Below, piece after piece: positions 13,826 to 21,431 of a stretch of 34,031 nucleotides of DNA. Position numbers and translations under genes: made by a program. Each line of letters begins with the position of its first letter. The first letter of the stretch is position 1. A model generated the notes under the pieces. That model saw nothing but the letters and a program-made list of their open reading frames with translations. It was not told the origin of the DNA and made no database searches. Source of the DNA: a virus; the IMG/VR virus record IMGVR_UViG_3300032296_001413, positions 1 through 34,031 of that record; one strand, given 5' to 3'.

Positions 13826-14022
13826 CCCAAACCAAACTCGAAAAGCGCTTCGCCAAAAAAGTGGAGCGCTATTGTTTACAAAAGCAAACGACCCCTTGGA
13901 TAATTTGCAGCTCATTTGGCTACACAAATATGCAGGCCATTGGCCGATTCCTTACAGGTGAGGGCACTATCAGCGCGCAAACCATGGGATTGATTGACGA
14001 ATACATGAAAAAGAATAAATAA
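13822..14022 (+). CDS. Small protein, possible helix-turn-helix regulator
   Basis: A 66-residue basic protein, helical throughout (RFAKKVERYCLQKQ, SSFGYTNMQAIGRFLTGEG, MGLIDEYMKKN). The spacing of the middle helices (SSFGYTNMQAIGRFL) is reminiscent of a Cro-like helix-turn-helix, but this is weak. If it binds DNA, the ACTATAAATA palindromes would be obvious targets to test. Confidence 0.5.
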   Translation: MTQTKLEKRFAKKVERYCLQKQTTPWIICSSFGYTNMQAIGRFLTGEGTISAQTMGLIDEYMKKNK

Positions 14023-14039
14023 CCTAAAAACCAAGTAAA

Positions 14040-14453
14040 ATGGCAATACAAGAACAAGTAAGAGAATGGCAGGAAAAGCAAATGCAAAAACTTCGCGAAA
14101 TACTTTACAAAAACCGTAACAATTACACCTCAACCATTAAACCAATTTTTGCGGATTCACAAAGTGAGCTAAGTGATAAAGCTATCAAGGAGCTGAGAAA
14201 GCAATACAACCCAACCTATGACGAGGTGATTGCAATAGGATTCAAACGTGAACAGGCAGAAGATGACGTTTTTGAGGATAAACACGGCTATCCGTATTTT
14301 CTAGTCAATTTCGAAGCTCAGAACCTCATCATTGAATGGGATGTATTAAGCCATGAGCTCACATTGACAGTAGCCGACCAATTGATTGGCAGAATCACTT
14401 TTGATAAAGCAAGGGAGATAATTGAACATTGCAATAATCCTAAACAAGACTAA
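14040..14453 (+). CDS. Hypothetical protein, last gene before terminator
   Basis: A 137-residue protein. Helical charged N-terminus (REWQEKQMQKLREILYKN), then mixed alpha/beta (YPYFLVNFEAQNLIIEWD). No named family. The pre-start sequence ACCTAAAAACCAAGTAAA resembles those at 4474 and 10646. It ends 7 bases before the terminator at 14461. Confidence 0.7.
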   Translation: MAIQEQVREWQEKQMQKLREILYKNRNNYTSTIKPIFADSQSELSDKAIKELRKQYNPTYDEVIAIGFKREQAEDDVFEDKHGYPYFLVNFEAQNLIIEWDVLSHELTLTVADQLIGRITFDKAREIIEHCNNPKQD

Positions 14454-14460
14454 CAACCTC

Positions 14461-14488
14461 AAAGCCAATTCAATCGGATTGGCTTTTT
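14461..14488 (+). terminator. Intrinsic terminator
   Basis: AAAGCCAAT / ATTGGCTTT, a perfect 9-bp stem with an 8-base loop, followed by T5. It ends the replication/recombination transcript. Confidence 0.85.
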
Positions 14489-14491
14489 ATT

Positions 14492-14499
14492 TACCTTTG
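14492..14499 (+). promoter_or_regulatory. -7 box directly after terminator
   Basis: TACCTTTG matches TAnnTTTG and begins 3 bases after the terminator T run. It would start a transcript near 14505 for the ParB-fold gene. No -33 box is visible; that position lies in the terminator stem. Confidence 0.5.
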
Positions 14500-14525
14500 A
14501 TGTGTGAAATCCTAATACCTCAGCT

Positions 14526-15275
14526 ATGGAAACTACTTTTAATCATGTCGAATCGAACACAAAAATTTACTTTACAACCGATTACGGCCGCTTTAAATTC
14601 CTGAAAGGCAACCGCGATCTAGACGAGCGCAAAGTAAACAAAATCAAAGACATCATTCAGCAGGGAGTTGACGTGCTAAAATACGCGCCAATTATCGTAA
14701 ATGAGGCGATGCAAATCATTGACGGACAACACCGCTATGTAGTTTCAAAGGAGCTCAGAACCAATGTTTACTATGTCATCCACAAAGAGGCAGATTTAAC
14801 AATTGTTCCGGCAATCAATAGCAATCACACCAAATGGAAAAACACGGATTTCTTGAATAGCTACATCGACCTTAAAAAACATGATTACATTGAGCTTCGC
14901 GAGTTCTTAGACCAACACCCAGGACTAAGCCTTTCGACCGCAGTCAAATTGTTTCATGACGGCACGCCAAACGGCAAAGAGGGTATTGATGCTTTCAGAG
15001 ATGGGCAATTCAAATTGAACCATTACGATCATATTGTTGAGCTCACCGAAATGTTAACCGACTTCATTGGATACATGGACAACCCCTATAGCTCAAGGAT
15101 GTACCTCGTTATGCTCACACTTCAAAATAATGGCAAATACGATCATGGTAAAATGATAGCCAAACTCAGAGAGTCAGGCCGTAGAATTGAGGCAATCAAA
15201 ACAACAAAGACTATCATTTCAGAAATGGAGTCAATTATCAATCACAAAATGCGCGACCGCGTTTATATTCAGTAA
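14526..15275 (+). CDS. ParB/Srx-fold protein
   Basis: A 249-residue protein. Residues 1-100 form a ParB-like N-terminal domain: NRDLDERKVNKIKDII, then YAPIIVNEAMQIIDGQHRY with the hallmark DGQHR near residue 66-70. Phage members bind or hydrolyse nucleotides (ParB/sulfiredoxin fold) and are often of unknown role. The C-terminal half (LREFLDQHPGLSLSTAVKLF) is helical and could bind DNA. It is transcribed from its own promoter between the replication and packaging modules. A role in DNA partition, modification or anti-defence cannot be separated by sequence. Confidence 0.75.
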   Translation: METTFNHVESNTKIYFTTDYGRFKFLKGNRDLDERKVNKIKDIIQQGVDVLKYAPIIVNEAMQIIDGQHRYVVSKELRTNVYYVIHKEADLTIVPAINSNHTKWKNTDFLNSYIDLKKHDYIELREFLDQHPGLSLSTAVKLFHDGTPNGKEGIDAFRDGQFKLNHYDHIVELTEMLTDFIGYMDNPYSSRMYLVMLTLQNNGKYDHGKMIAKLRESGRRIEAIKTTKTIISEMESIINHKMRDRVYIQ

Positions 15276-15278
15276 CAC

Positions 15279-15425
15279 ATGAAAAAAGCCATCACAATAG
15301 CAAAATTCATCATTTTAGCGCCTATATGTCTTTACCTATTTATTGCAGATAGGTTGTTCACTTCATTCTATCCAATTGGCAACCAATGGCACCAGAATGT
15401 AGCACTTAGGCACCCAAATTGGTGA
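15279..15425 (+). CDS. 48-residue small membrane protein
   Basis: ATG 3 bases after the previous stop. One hydrophobic helix at about residues 5-23 (ITIAKFIILAPICLYLFIA), then a short polar tail. After its TGA the same frame stays open for another 26 codons to a TAG at 15504-15506 and encodes a second hydrophobic stretch (RIVWALILFSIFKFIQYVFF) with no standard start of its own. Unknown function. Confidence 0.55.
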   Translation: MKKAITIAKFIILAPICLYLFIADRLFTSFYPIGNQWHQNVALRHPNW

Positions 15426-15495
15426 GTTGTTCTTCTGACTACTTACCGCATTGTTTGGGCACTCATCTTATTTTCAATCTTCAAATTCATTCAAT

Positions 15496-15729
15496 ATGTT
15501 TTCTTTTCTTAGACGCTTATTCGGTAAAAAACAAAAAGACCTACAAGCTAAACAATACGAGCAAATCGGGCGTTTAATTGTTCACGGAGCAATGACAGAT
15601 AGACGTTTTAACCGTGCCATTTCAGCGCTACCACTTTATCCGAAACTCCTTGAAATAATCGGACAACACCCCGAACAAAGAAAGGCAAGGATGTTTGTTA
15701 GATTTTTTCAATTGTACAGAAAACGCTAA
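15496..15729 (+). CDS. Basic hypothetical protein
   Basis: A 77-residue, Arg/Lys-rich helical protein (MFSFLRRLFGKKQKDLQAKQ, MFVRFFQLYRKR). I chose the ATG at 15496 over an in-frame TTG at 15451. No family is recognised. Ends before the terminator at 15755. Confidence 0.6.
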   Translation: MFSFLRRLFGKKQKDLQAKQYEQIGRLIVHGAMTDRRFNRAISALPLYPKLLEIIGQHPEQRKARMFVRFFQLYRKR

Positions 15730-15754
15730 ATTTGGTATGTTGATTGATGCAATT

Positions 15755-15780
15755 AGGTCGGCTCATTGTCGGCCTTTTTT
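15755..15780 (+). terminator. Intrinsic terminator before packaging genes
   Basis: AGGTCGGC / GTCGGCCT forms an 8-bp stem with two G-T wobbles and a TCATT loop, followed by T6. It separates the ParB-fold unit from the late genes. Confidence 0.7.
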
Positions 15781-15781
15781 A

Positions 15782-15788
15782 TACATTG
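15782..15788 (+). promoter_or_regulatory. Possible degenerate -7 box of the late operon
   Basis: TACATTG directly after the terminator is one base short of TACATTTG. The same terminator-then-box layout occurs at 14461-14499 and 23808-23841. The ATG follows at 15793, so any transcript would be nearly leaderless. Confidence 0.3.
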
Positions 15789-15792
15789 TAAC

Positions 15793-16329
15793 ATGGAAAA
15801 GAAAGAGAAAAAACCAAGAGCACCAAGGAAAAAGCCTAGTCCATTAACAAAGGCAGGACAACCAAGAAAGAAAACAGGTGTGCCAACTGTGAAGAATACA
15901 CCTGAGAAATTTGAGTTGCTTTGCCAAATGATTGAAATTGAGGGAATTAGCGCGATTAAGGGCATTAAAAGGCTTGGTTTGAGCACTGATATGTTCTATA
16001 AATGGCTAAATGAGGACGAAAATAACGCGAAAAAATACGCGCGTGCAGCTGAAATACGTAGCGAAATGATATTCGAGGAAATGCTCGATATTGCTGATAA
16101 ACAAGACAAAGACGTGTACATTGACGCTGATGGAAAGGAGCGAACAGACCACAATGTCATTCACCGCAACAAGCTACAAATTGACACGCGCAAGTGGTAT
16201 TTATCGAAAATCATGCCTAAGAAGTACGGCGATAAGGTCGACATTACAACCAACAATCAAAGCCTAAACGCCCCGAAAGGAATTGAGCTAAACGATGACC
16301 AAATAACGAAGCTCATTGACAAGCTATGA
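15793..16329 (+). CDS. terS: Terminase small subunit
   Basis: A 178-residue protein starting at the first ATG after the terminator; an in-frame TTG at 15766 lies in the terminator and is rejected. A very basic N-terminus (EKKEKKPRAPRKKPSPLTKA) precedes a helix-turn-helix-like segment (GISAIKGIKRLGLSTDMFYK) and a C-terminal helical oligomerisation region (LQIDTRKWYLSKIMPKKYGD) typical of Sf6-like TerS. It recognises the packaging site and loads TerL, which is encoded next with a 14-base overlap. Confidence 0.85.
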   Translation: MEKKEKKPRAPRKKPSPLTKAGQPRKKTGVPTVKNTPEKFELLCQMIEIEGISAIKGIKRLGLSTDMFYKWLNEDENNAKKYARAAEIRSEMIFEEMLDIADKQDKDVYIDADGKERTDHNVIHRNKLQIDTRKWYLSKIMPKKYGDKVDITTNNQSLNAPKGIELNDDQITKLIDKL

Positions 16330-17671
16330 TGAAATAAAGCCATTACTGCAATCGGCCGCTCGAAGTAATTTCGTTGCGTTCTGTTTCTTCTATGACTATG
16401 ACTTTTTCAAATCACGTCCATACCTCAAAGAAATCGCACAGGCGTTTCAAGATATTGATGACCGAGTAATCAGAACGCTGGCAGTATCGTTACCACCTCG
16501 CGCAGGTAAATCCTACATAACCTCATTGTTTTGTGCTTGGACACTTGGAAAGCACCCAACCGAAAGCGTAATGAGAAACACCTGTACTGCAACGCTTGCT
16601 CAAAAACTTTCATACGATGCAAGGGATATTGTACGATCAGAAAAATTTATGCAAGTATTTCCAGAAGTAAGGCTATCAGATGACCGAGGTAGTGTAGACG
16701 CTTGGTCGACTAATTACTCGAAGCAAGTCGGTTATTTTGGCCGAGGCGTTGGCGGTACAATCATTGGTTTTGGTGCAAGTAAGCTAGCCATTACCGATGA
16801 CCTTTTTAAATCCATGGAGGATGCAATGAGCGAAACCATACGCGAAAAAACGCACTCATGGAAAGAGGCAACACATGACTCGCGTAAGGAAAGCGGATGC
16901 GCTGAGATTGACATCGGTACGCGTTGGACCCGTGACGACGTTATTGGTAAAAACACCGAACAAGGCTATTACGACCGACAAATCATTGTGCCGGCACTCA
17001 TTGAACAAGACGGTGAATTGCTTTCGTTTTGCGAGGCTGTAATGACAACCGATGAGTATTTGCGCAAAAAGCAAAAGACCAGGGAGGAGATTTGGATGGC
17101 TGAGTACATGCAGCAGCCTGTTGACATCAAAGGGCGTTTGTTTGAGCACTTACGTACATTTAAAGACGTTCAGGCGGTCAAGAAACACACCGCAGGCGCA
17201 TTTGCTTACATTGACGTAGCTGACGAGGGCAGCGACTTCCTTTGCCTTGTCATTGGCCATATAGTCGGAAAAGATGTGTACATCACAGATGTAGTTTTCT
17301 CAAAGGCAAATACTGACGTTACAATCCCACTTTGCGCCAAGGTATTGGATGACAACAACGTGAGCTATTGTAGAGTTGAAACCAACGGAATGGGGGCGAT
17401 ATTCATCAAATCGCTACGCAAAGCGACAAAAACAAGGCTGCTGCCTGTTGTAAATAATCAGAACAAAGAGACCCGAATTATAATGAATAGTAGCTACGTG
17501 CTGCGCAAATTCAGATTCCTAGCCGACCAAATCGGCGAGTATGGGCAGTTTATTCACAACCTTAAAGGCTATCAAAAAGAGGGTAAGAATAAGAATGACG
17601 ATGCGCCTGACGCGGTTACAGGTCTAGCGTTGTTTGTTCAGGCGATGTTACCGAAACTAGATGCCGAGTAA
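16316..17671 (+). CDS. terL: Terminase large subunit
   Basis: A 451-residue packaging motor and nuclease. ATPase domain: Walker A SLPPRAGKS (residues 58-66), Walker B ITDD (about 158-162), coupling segment DIGTRWTRDDV. RNase H-like nuclease domain: AYIDVADEGSDF (about 296-307), RVETNGMGA, and KNDDAPDAVTG near the C-terminus. No ATG lies before the Walker A motif in this frame. The first usable start is TTG at 16316, overlapping terS by 14 bases. An out-of-frame ATGATGAAATAA at 16326 encodes only three residues. The 3' end overlaps the portal gene on the opposite strand by 15 bases. Confidence 0.9.
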   Translation: MTSYDEIKPLLQSAARSNFVAFCFFYDYDFFKSRPYLKEIAQAFQDIDDRVIRTLAVSLPPRAGKSYITSLFCAWTLGKHPTESVMRNTCTATLAQKLSYDARDIVRSEKFMQVFPEVRLSDDRGSVDAWSTNYSKQVGYFGRGVGGTIIGFGASKLAITDDLFKSMEDAMSETIREKTHSWKEATHDSRKESGCAEIDIGTRWTRDDVIGKNTEQGYYDRQIIVPALIEQDGELLSFCEAVMTTDEYLRKKQKTREEIWMAEYMQQPVDIKGRLFEHLRTFKDVQAVKKHTAGAFAYIDVADEGSDFLCLVIGHIVGKDVYITDVVFSKANTDVTIPLCAKVLDDNNVSYCRVETNGMGAIFIKSLRKATKTRLLPVVNNQNKETRIIMNSSYVLRKFRFLADQIGEYGQFIHNLKGYQKEGKNKNDDAPDAVTGLALFVQAMLPKLDAE

Positions 17672-18838
17672 ATCGCGTTTCTCTTGATCGCTAAGCGGAG
17701 TAATGTTGCTTATCTTCTCAACTGCGCTTGCACGTTTGAACATAGCCTCAGCACTTCGCGTTTGGTCTTCTTTAAGTACAGAGATGTGTGAGAAGTCTGG
17801 CACCAAGTACATTCCTTCCTCATGGAGCTTCATTTGCTTAGTGAACTCATCGTATAGGATTTCCGTTGTTGGAATGATAGTTGAGTTGTACGCCTGACGC
17901 TCTCCCATTTCAACATTTGAGAACGTTGAGCCTTTACCGCCTTCGCCTTGACCGAACATATGTTGATTCAATCCGTAGGCATCAATGATGGCCAGCTTGT
18001 CAGCGGTCATTTCCTCAAATAGCATCAAATCTTTTACCGGGAATGTCATAGGCTCGAATTTGATAGGCTTATCGGTTATAATAACCTCACCTTCATTTCT
18101 TGCCTTCATATCCTTTCGGATTTTCTTGATGTCCTCATCTTCCAAAGGGAGCGATGAAATGCCGTCTTTGTTGTCGCTCGATAAAATACCAAGTGAGAAC
18201 ATATTGCGAAGTAGCACGTTTCTCTTTTCGTATTGCTTTTGTAGGTTGCTCAATGGCATCTTCAAAGCATCAATCTTAGATCGTGAGTTGAACATATCAA
18301 TACCATCCACCTCGGTGATGTAAATAATCTCCTCAGGTAAAAACGTGGTATAGGTATCAATACGGCTGATTGGTATTTGAAACTCTTTAATAAACGACTT
18401 CAAATCAACCGTGATGAGGTTCTGACCGGTTGGCACAATCTTCACATTATTGAAAGCCAAAGGCATCAACTGCAATTTACCAAACGAGCCGTTTGGAGCG
18501 TACACAATGACGTTATTCGTAATACATTGATTGATAGCAACGAATTTCATCATTTTGCCCCAAGACTGCATTGCGTTAGGTCGGTCGATTAGTTTGAAAA
18601 TCGGGTTGCCGTTATTTTTCACGGGGTTGCCATCTTTGTCAACGATTATTGGATTGGCACTAGCCACCATATCAGCAAATCGGTTAATTACTGCGTTTAG
18701 TTCTGGAATAGAATAGTATAAATTCCACTTATCAGATGTGTTCACCCATTCAGGCACAACCGTTCCGATTTGTTGTGTGGTATAGTAATTAGGGTTGTTG
18801 ATGCCGAAAAGCGCGAATACTTTGCTGAAAAAGTCCAT
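17657..18838 (-). CDS. Portal protein, inverted relative to all other genes
   Basis: A 393-residue HK97-type portal. The N-terminus (FFSKVFALFG) is followed by PELNAVINRFADMV, the RPNAMQ motif (residues 86-91), a beta-rich clip region, LEDEDIKKIRKDMKARNEG, the helical YGLNQHMFGQGEGG segment, and a long C-terminal helix (ILYDEFTKQMKLHEEGMY). It forms the dodecameric DNA gate at the capsid vertex and belongs between terL and the prohead protease, where it lies, but on the minus strand. It converges on terL with a 15-base overlap and diverges from the protease unit. It has its own -7 box at 18861-18868. Fold integrity looks complete. Confidence 0.85.
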   Translation of the reverse strand: MDFFSKVFALFGINNPNYYTTQQIGTVVPEWVNTSDKWNLYYSIPELNAVINRFADMVASANPIIVDKDGNPVKNNGNPIFKLIDRPNAMQSWGKMMKFVAINQCITNNVIVYAPNGSFGKLQLMPLAFNNVKIVPTGQNLITVDLKSFIKEFQIPISRIDTYTTFLPEEIIYITEVDGIDMFNSRSKIDALKMPLSNLQKQYEKRNVLLRNMFSLGILSSDNKDGISSLPLEDEDIKKIRKDMKARNEGEVIITDKPIKFEPMTFPVKDLMLFEEMTADKLAIIDAYGLNQHMFGQGEGGKGSTFSNVEMGERQAYNSTIIPTTEILYDEFTKQMKLHEEGMYLVPDFSHISVLKEDQTRSAEAMFKRASAVEKISNITPLSDQEKRDLLGI

Positions 18839-18860
18839 CGTTTAAATTTAATGTGTAGGC

Positions 18861-18868
18861 CAAAATTA
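18861..18868 (-). promoter_or_regulatory. Minus-strand -7 box of the portal gene
   Basis: Read on the minus strand the sequence is TAATTTTG, a match to TAnnTTTG, 22 bases before the portal ATG. The plus-strand box for the protease unit begins 3 bases away, so the two promoters are divergent and abutting. Confidence 0.45.
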
Positions 18869-18871
18869 TTA

Positions 18872-18879
18872 TAAATTTG
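18872..18879 (+). promoter_or_regulatory. Plus-strand -7 box of the protease/capsid operon
   Basis: TAAATTTG matches TAnnTTTG, 16 bases before the ATG at 18896. A TTTA at 18847-18850 is a weak -33 candidate. An independent promoter is needed here because the portal gene interrupts the plus-strand operon. Confidence 0.5.
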
Positions 18880-18895
18880 CTCAAATAACTTTGAT

Positions 18896-18982
18896 ATGAG
18901 TAATTTAACGCCGAAAGAAATCGAAGCAATCAAGCAAGTTAAGGAGGTTGTTAAGGTCTCAAATGAAACTGTAAAGAAATGA
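18896..18982 (+). CDS. 28-residue peptide before the prohead protease
   Basis: A tiny ORF beginning right after the plus-strand promoter and ending in an ATGA overlap with the protease gene. The product is helical and charged (MSNLTPKEIEAIKQVKEVVK and eight more). The placement suggests it is translated and couples to the protease. The function is unknown. Confidence 0.5.
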   Translation: MSNLTPKEIEAIKQVKEVVKVSNETVKK

Positions 18983-19899
18983 CTAGAGAGGAATCAATTA
19001 AAGATGTACTAGCCAACAAGGAGCTTTTATATGCGAAAAAGACATCGACTTTAAAGCATGGAGATGTAGTGTTCGGTTCTTATGGCGAAGTCAATCACAA
19101 AACCGAGGTAATCAAACAAGATGGTAACGGTCAAGCTATGGAGCTAGGCACCATGAAACTCGGCCTTTGTATCAATACGACCAACGTAATTGACTCACAC
19201 ATGGACTGCCATATTCCTGGTCTTTGGAAAAAGTCTTTGCAGGAGATGAAAACGCTCTACTTATTGCAGGAGCATGAAATGGAGTTCGAGTACGTAATCG
19301 CTGACAACGTAAACAATGACTTCACGGCATCTACTAAAAAAATGCCTTGGAGTAAGCTCGGGGCAAGTTACGAGGGTTCAACCGAGGCTCTTGTCTTTGA
19401 CGTAACGATTGACAATAAGCGCAATCCGTTCATGTTTGAGCAGTATAAAAACGGCTACGTTTTGAACCACTCTGTTGGGATGCGATACGTTAAACTTTTC
19501 CTTTGTGTAGATACGGAAGAGCCTGTTTACGCGGCCGAAAAGGCTAGTTGGGATAAATACTATCCTCAGGTAGTCAACAAAGAAGTAGCCGACATGAGAG
19601 GTTATTTTTGGGCAGTTACCGAGGCAAAAGTTGTTGAGGGTTCTGCCGTTGTAAAAGGTAGCAATGCAATTACACCGGTAATCTCTATTGTAGAGAACGC
19701 AAACAAAGAATACTGCGACACGTGCGAAACAGAAACCGATACCATGACAGTCGACAATGGTAACGGACTTTGCAAAGGCTGTGGAACACGTCGCAAGGAA
19801 GCCGCCAAAAGCACTTCCAATAACGAGCCGTCTAAAGACACTCAAGAAGGCAAAGAAGCTCCTGCCTTGGATTGGAGCAAAGTAATTTCTAACTTCTAA
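18979..19899 (+). CDS. HK97-type prohead protease
   Basis: A 306-residue protein. The catalytic His is probably His74 in DSHMDCHIPGLW and the nucleophile Ser165 in NHSVGMRY, in the order and spacing of the phage prohead serine protease fold. The C-terminus carries CDTC and CKGC (Cys246, 249, 265, 268), a zinc-ribbon-like knuckle, followed by a low-complexity Ser/Lys/Glu tail ending DWSKVISNF. It cleaves scaffold/delta domains during capsid maturation. Directly before the major capsid gene. The tail could act as a scaffold segment. Confidence 0.85.
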   Translation: MTREESIKDVLANKELLYAKKTSTLKHGDVVFGSYGEVNHKTEVIKQDGNGQAMELGTMKLGLCINTTNVIDSHMDCHIPGLWKKSLQEMKTLYLLQEHEMEFEYVIADNVNNDFTASTKKMPWSKLGASYEGSTEALVFDVTIDNKRNPFMFEQYKNGYVLNHSVGMRYVKLFLCVDTEEPVYAAEKASWDKYYPQVVNKEVADMRGYFWAVTEAKVVEGSAVVKGSNAITPVISIVENANKEYCDTCETETDTMTVDNGNGLCKGCGTRRKEAAKSTSNNEPSKDTQEGKEAPALDWSKVISNF

Positions 19900-19910
19900 A
19901 TTCTAATAAA

Positions 19911-21113
19911 ATGACAGTAGAAGAAGTAGTTAAAGCCCTTGAGGAAAAACTAGCAACTAAGGGTTTTGCAAACCAAACAGATGTTGAGGCTATCAAAGCA
20001 TCCATCGAAGAATTGAAAAGCGCTAACGACGTCACAGCGATTAAAGAGGCGATCACAAATGTTGAGACTCAAATCGAGGCTTTGAAACAAGCTAACAATG
20101 AGCCACAAAAAGAAGTTAAATCTTTCCGTGAGGCTTTAATGAGCGCATTCGAGGCTAAGGCTGATGATCTTGAGGCAATGATTAAGTCGAGAGACATGAG
20201 CATTGATATTCAAATCAAAGATGCGGTTACCGTAACAGAAGCAAACACTTTGTTTGCTGGTGCATCTGCTTCACATTGGTTGTTGACATCTTTCACGGGT
20301 GTAGTTAGCCAAGTTCGTCACAGAATTTCAAGATACTTGCAATATGTGAGCACTGGTACAATCAACAACCGCGTGGCAATGTGGGTTGAAGAGTACGATG
20401 AGCAAGGCGCACCAATATTCACAGCTGAAGCCGCAGGAAAACCTAAGGTATCTGTTCTCTACAAAGAGAAAGAGGCTAAAGTTCAGAAAATCCCTGCATT
20501 TATGAAGGTTTCTACTGAAATGCTTCGCGACCTTCCGCAGTTGGTTTCTTATATTCAGTCTAACCTTTTGAAAAGAATTGAGGTTGCAACTGTAACTGAG
20601 TTATTTGCCGGTAACGGTACAATGTTAAACGGCTTGCTTGGTTACGCAACTGCGTTTACAGGTGGTGGCATCACAACTGCTATCCCTTCTGACTTTGACG
20701 TGTTCCGTGCATTGGCTTTACAAGTACAAAAGGCTTTCGGTACTGCTACAGCTGTATTCGTTAATCCTGACATCCTTGCAGCTATGGATATGGAGAAATC
20801 TGCTGACGGTATTTACTTAATCCCACCTTTCAAATCTGCTGACGGTACAGAAGTTGCAGGAATGGAGCTCATCCCAGAACTTGCCTTAATCGGTTCGGGT
20901 GTTGACTTTGTTGGTGGTGACTTGTCAGTTGTTAATGTACGTTTCCGTGAAGGTCTTTCAATCAACATTGGATTGGATGGAACTGACTTCACAGATAACT
21001 TACGTACAATTCTTGCAGAGCAAGCATTAGTGCAGTTCGTTTCTGCAAACGATACTCAAGTATTGGTTAAAGGCACAATGGCCGCTGCCAAGACTTTGAT
21101 TACAGCCGCATAA
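19911..21113 (+). CDS. Major capsid protein, HK97 fold
   Basis: A 400-residue protein. Residues 1-80 form a helical coiled-coil delta/scaffold domain (VVKALEEKLATKGF, IKEAITNVETQIEALKQANN) likely removed by the adjacent protease. The rest has HK97-fold features: a long helix before the P domain, KIPAFMKVSTEMLRDLPQLV, FAGNGTMLNGLLGYAT, AVFVNPDILAAMDMEK, and VRFREGLSINIGLDGTDFTDN near the end. Clean, highly expressed-type codon use (AAC, GGT). Followed by a stable hairpin without a T run. Confidence 0.9.
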   Translation: MTVEEVVKALEEKLATKGFANQTDVEAIKASIEELKSANDVTAIKEAITNVETQIEALKQANNEPQKEVKSFREALMSAFEAKADDLEAMIKSRDMSIDIQIKDAVTVTEANTLFAGASASHWLLTSFTGVVSQVRHRISRYLQYVSTGTINNRVAMWVEEYDEQGAPIFTAEAAGKPKVSVLYKEKEAKVQKIPAFMKVSTEMLRDLPQLVSYIQSNLLKRIEVATVTELFAGNGTMLNGLLGYATAFTGGGITTAIPSDFDVFRALALQVQKAFGTATAVFVNPDILAAMDMEKSADGIYLIPPFKSADGTEVAGMELIPELALIGSGVDFVGGDLSVVNVRFREGLSINIGLDGTDFTDNLRTILAEQALVQFVSANDTQVLVKGTMAAAKTLITAA

Positions 21114-21124
21114 GAGTAATATCT

Positions 21125-21173
21125 GCTACACTTGCCCCGACATTAACCCAAGCGGTTTGTCGGGGTTTGTAGC
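21125..21173 (+). promoter_or_regulatory. Stable intercistronic hairpin after the capsid gene
   Basis: CCCCGACA (21135-21142) pairs with TGTCGGGG (21158-21165). An outer GCTACA / TGTAGC helix and an inner AACC / GGTT helix extend it. There is no T run, so it is more likely an mRNA-stabilising or attenuating structure that keeps capsid mRNA abundant than a full terminator. Confidence 0.6.
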
Positions 21174-21198
21174 ATAGAAACCTTTAATACTTTACACA

Positions 21199-21426
21199 AT
21201 GAAGATTAAATTAACCGCAAAATTTCACCCAAGCCGCAAAGGCAATGTTGTCGAGATTGACGATCTAATGGCTGAGGCACTTATCAAAGAGGGCAAAGCT
21301 GAGGCAGTAGAAGCAAAGGCAAAAGGCAAAGGCAAAAAAGAAGCTGAACCCGAAGTTGAAGAGCCGCAAGCTCCAGCTCCTGAGGCCGATGCAACAAATG
21401 AAGGTGAAGAAATCGTAATCGAGTAA
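21199..21426 (+). CDS. Small Lys/Glu/Ala/Pro-rich head-region protein
   Basis: A 75-residue protein. An N-terminal ordered part (MKIKLTAKFHPSRKGNVVEI, LIKEGKAEAVEAK) is followed by a low-complexity tail with many Glu, Ala, Pro and Lys. Short proteins of this style commonly follow capsid genes and may bind the capsid or act in head completion. No named family is assigned. Confidence 0.7.
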   Translation: MKIKLTAKFHPSRKGNVVEIDDLMAEALIKEGKAEAVEAKAKGKGKKEAEPEVEEPQAPAPEADATNEGEEIVIE

Positions 21427-21431
21427 TTACC

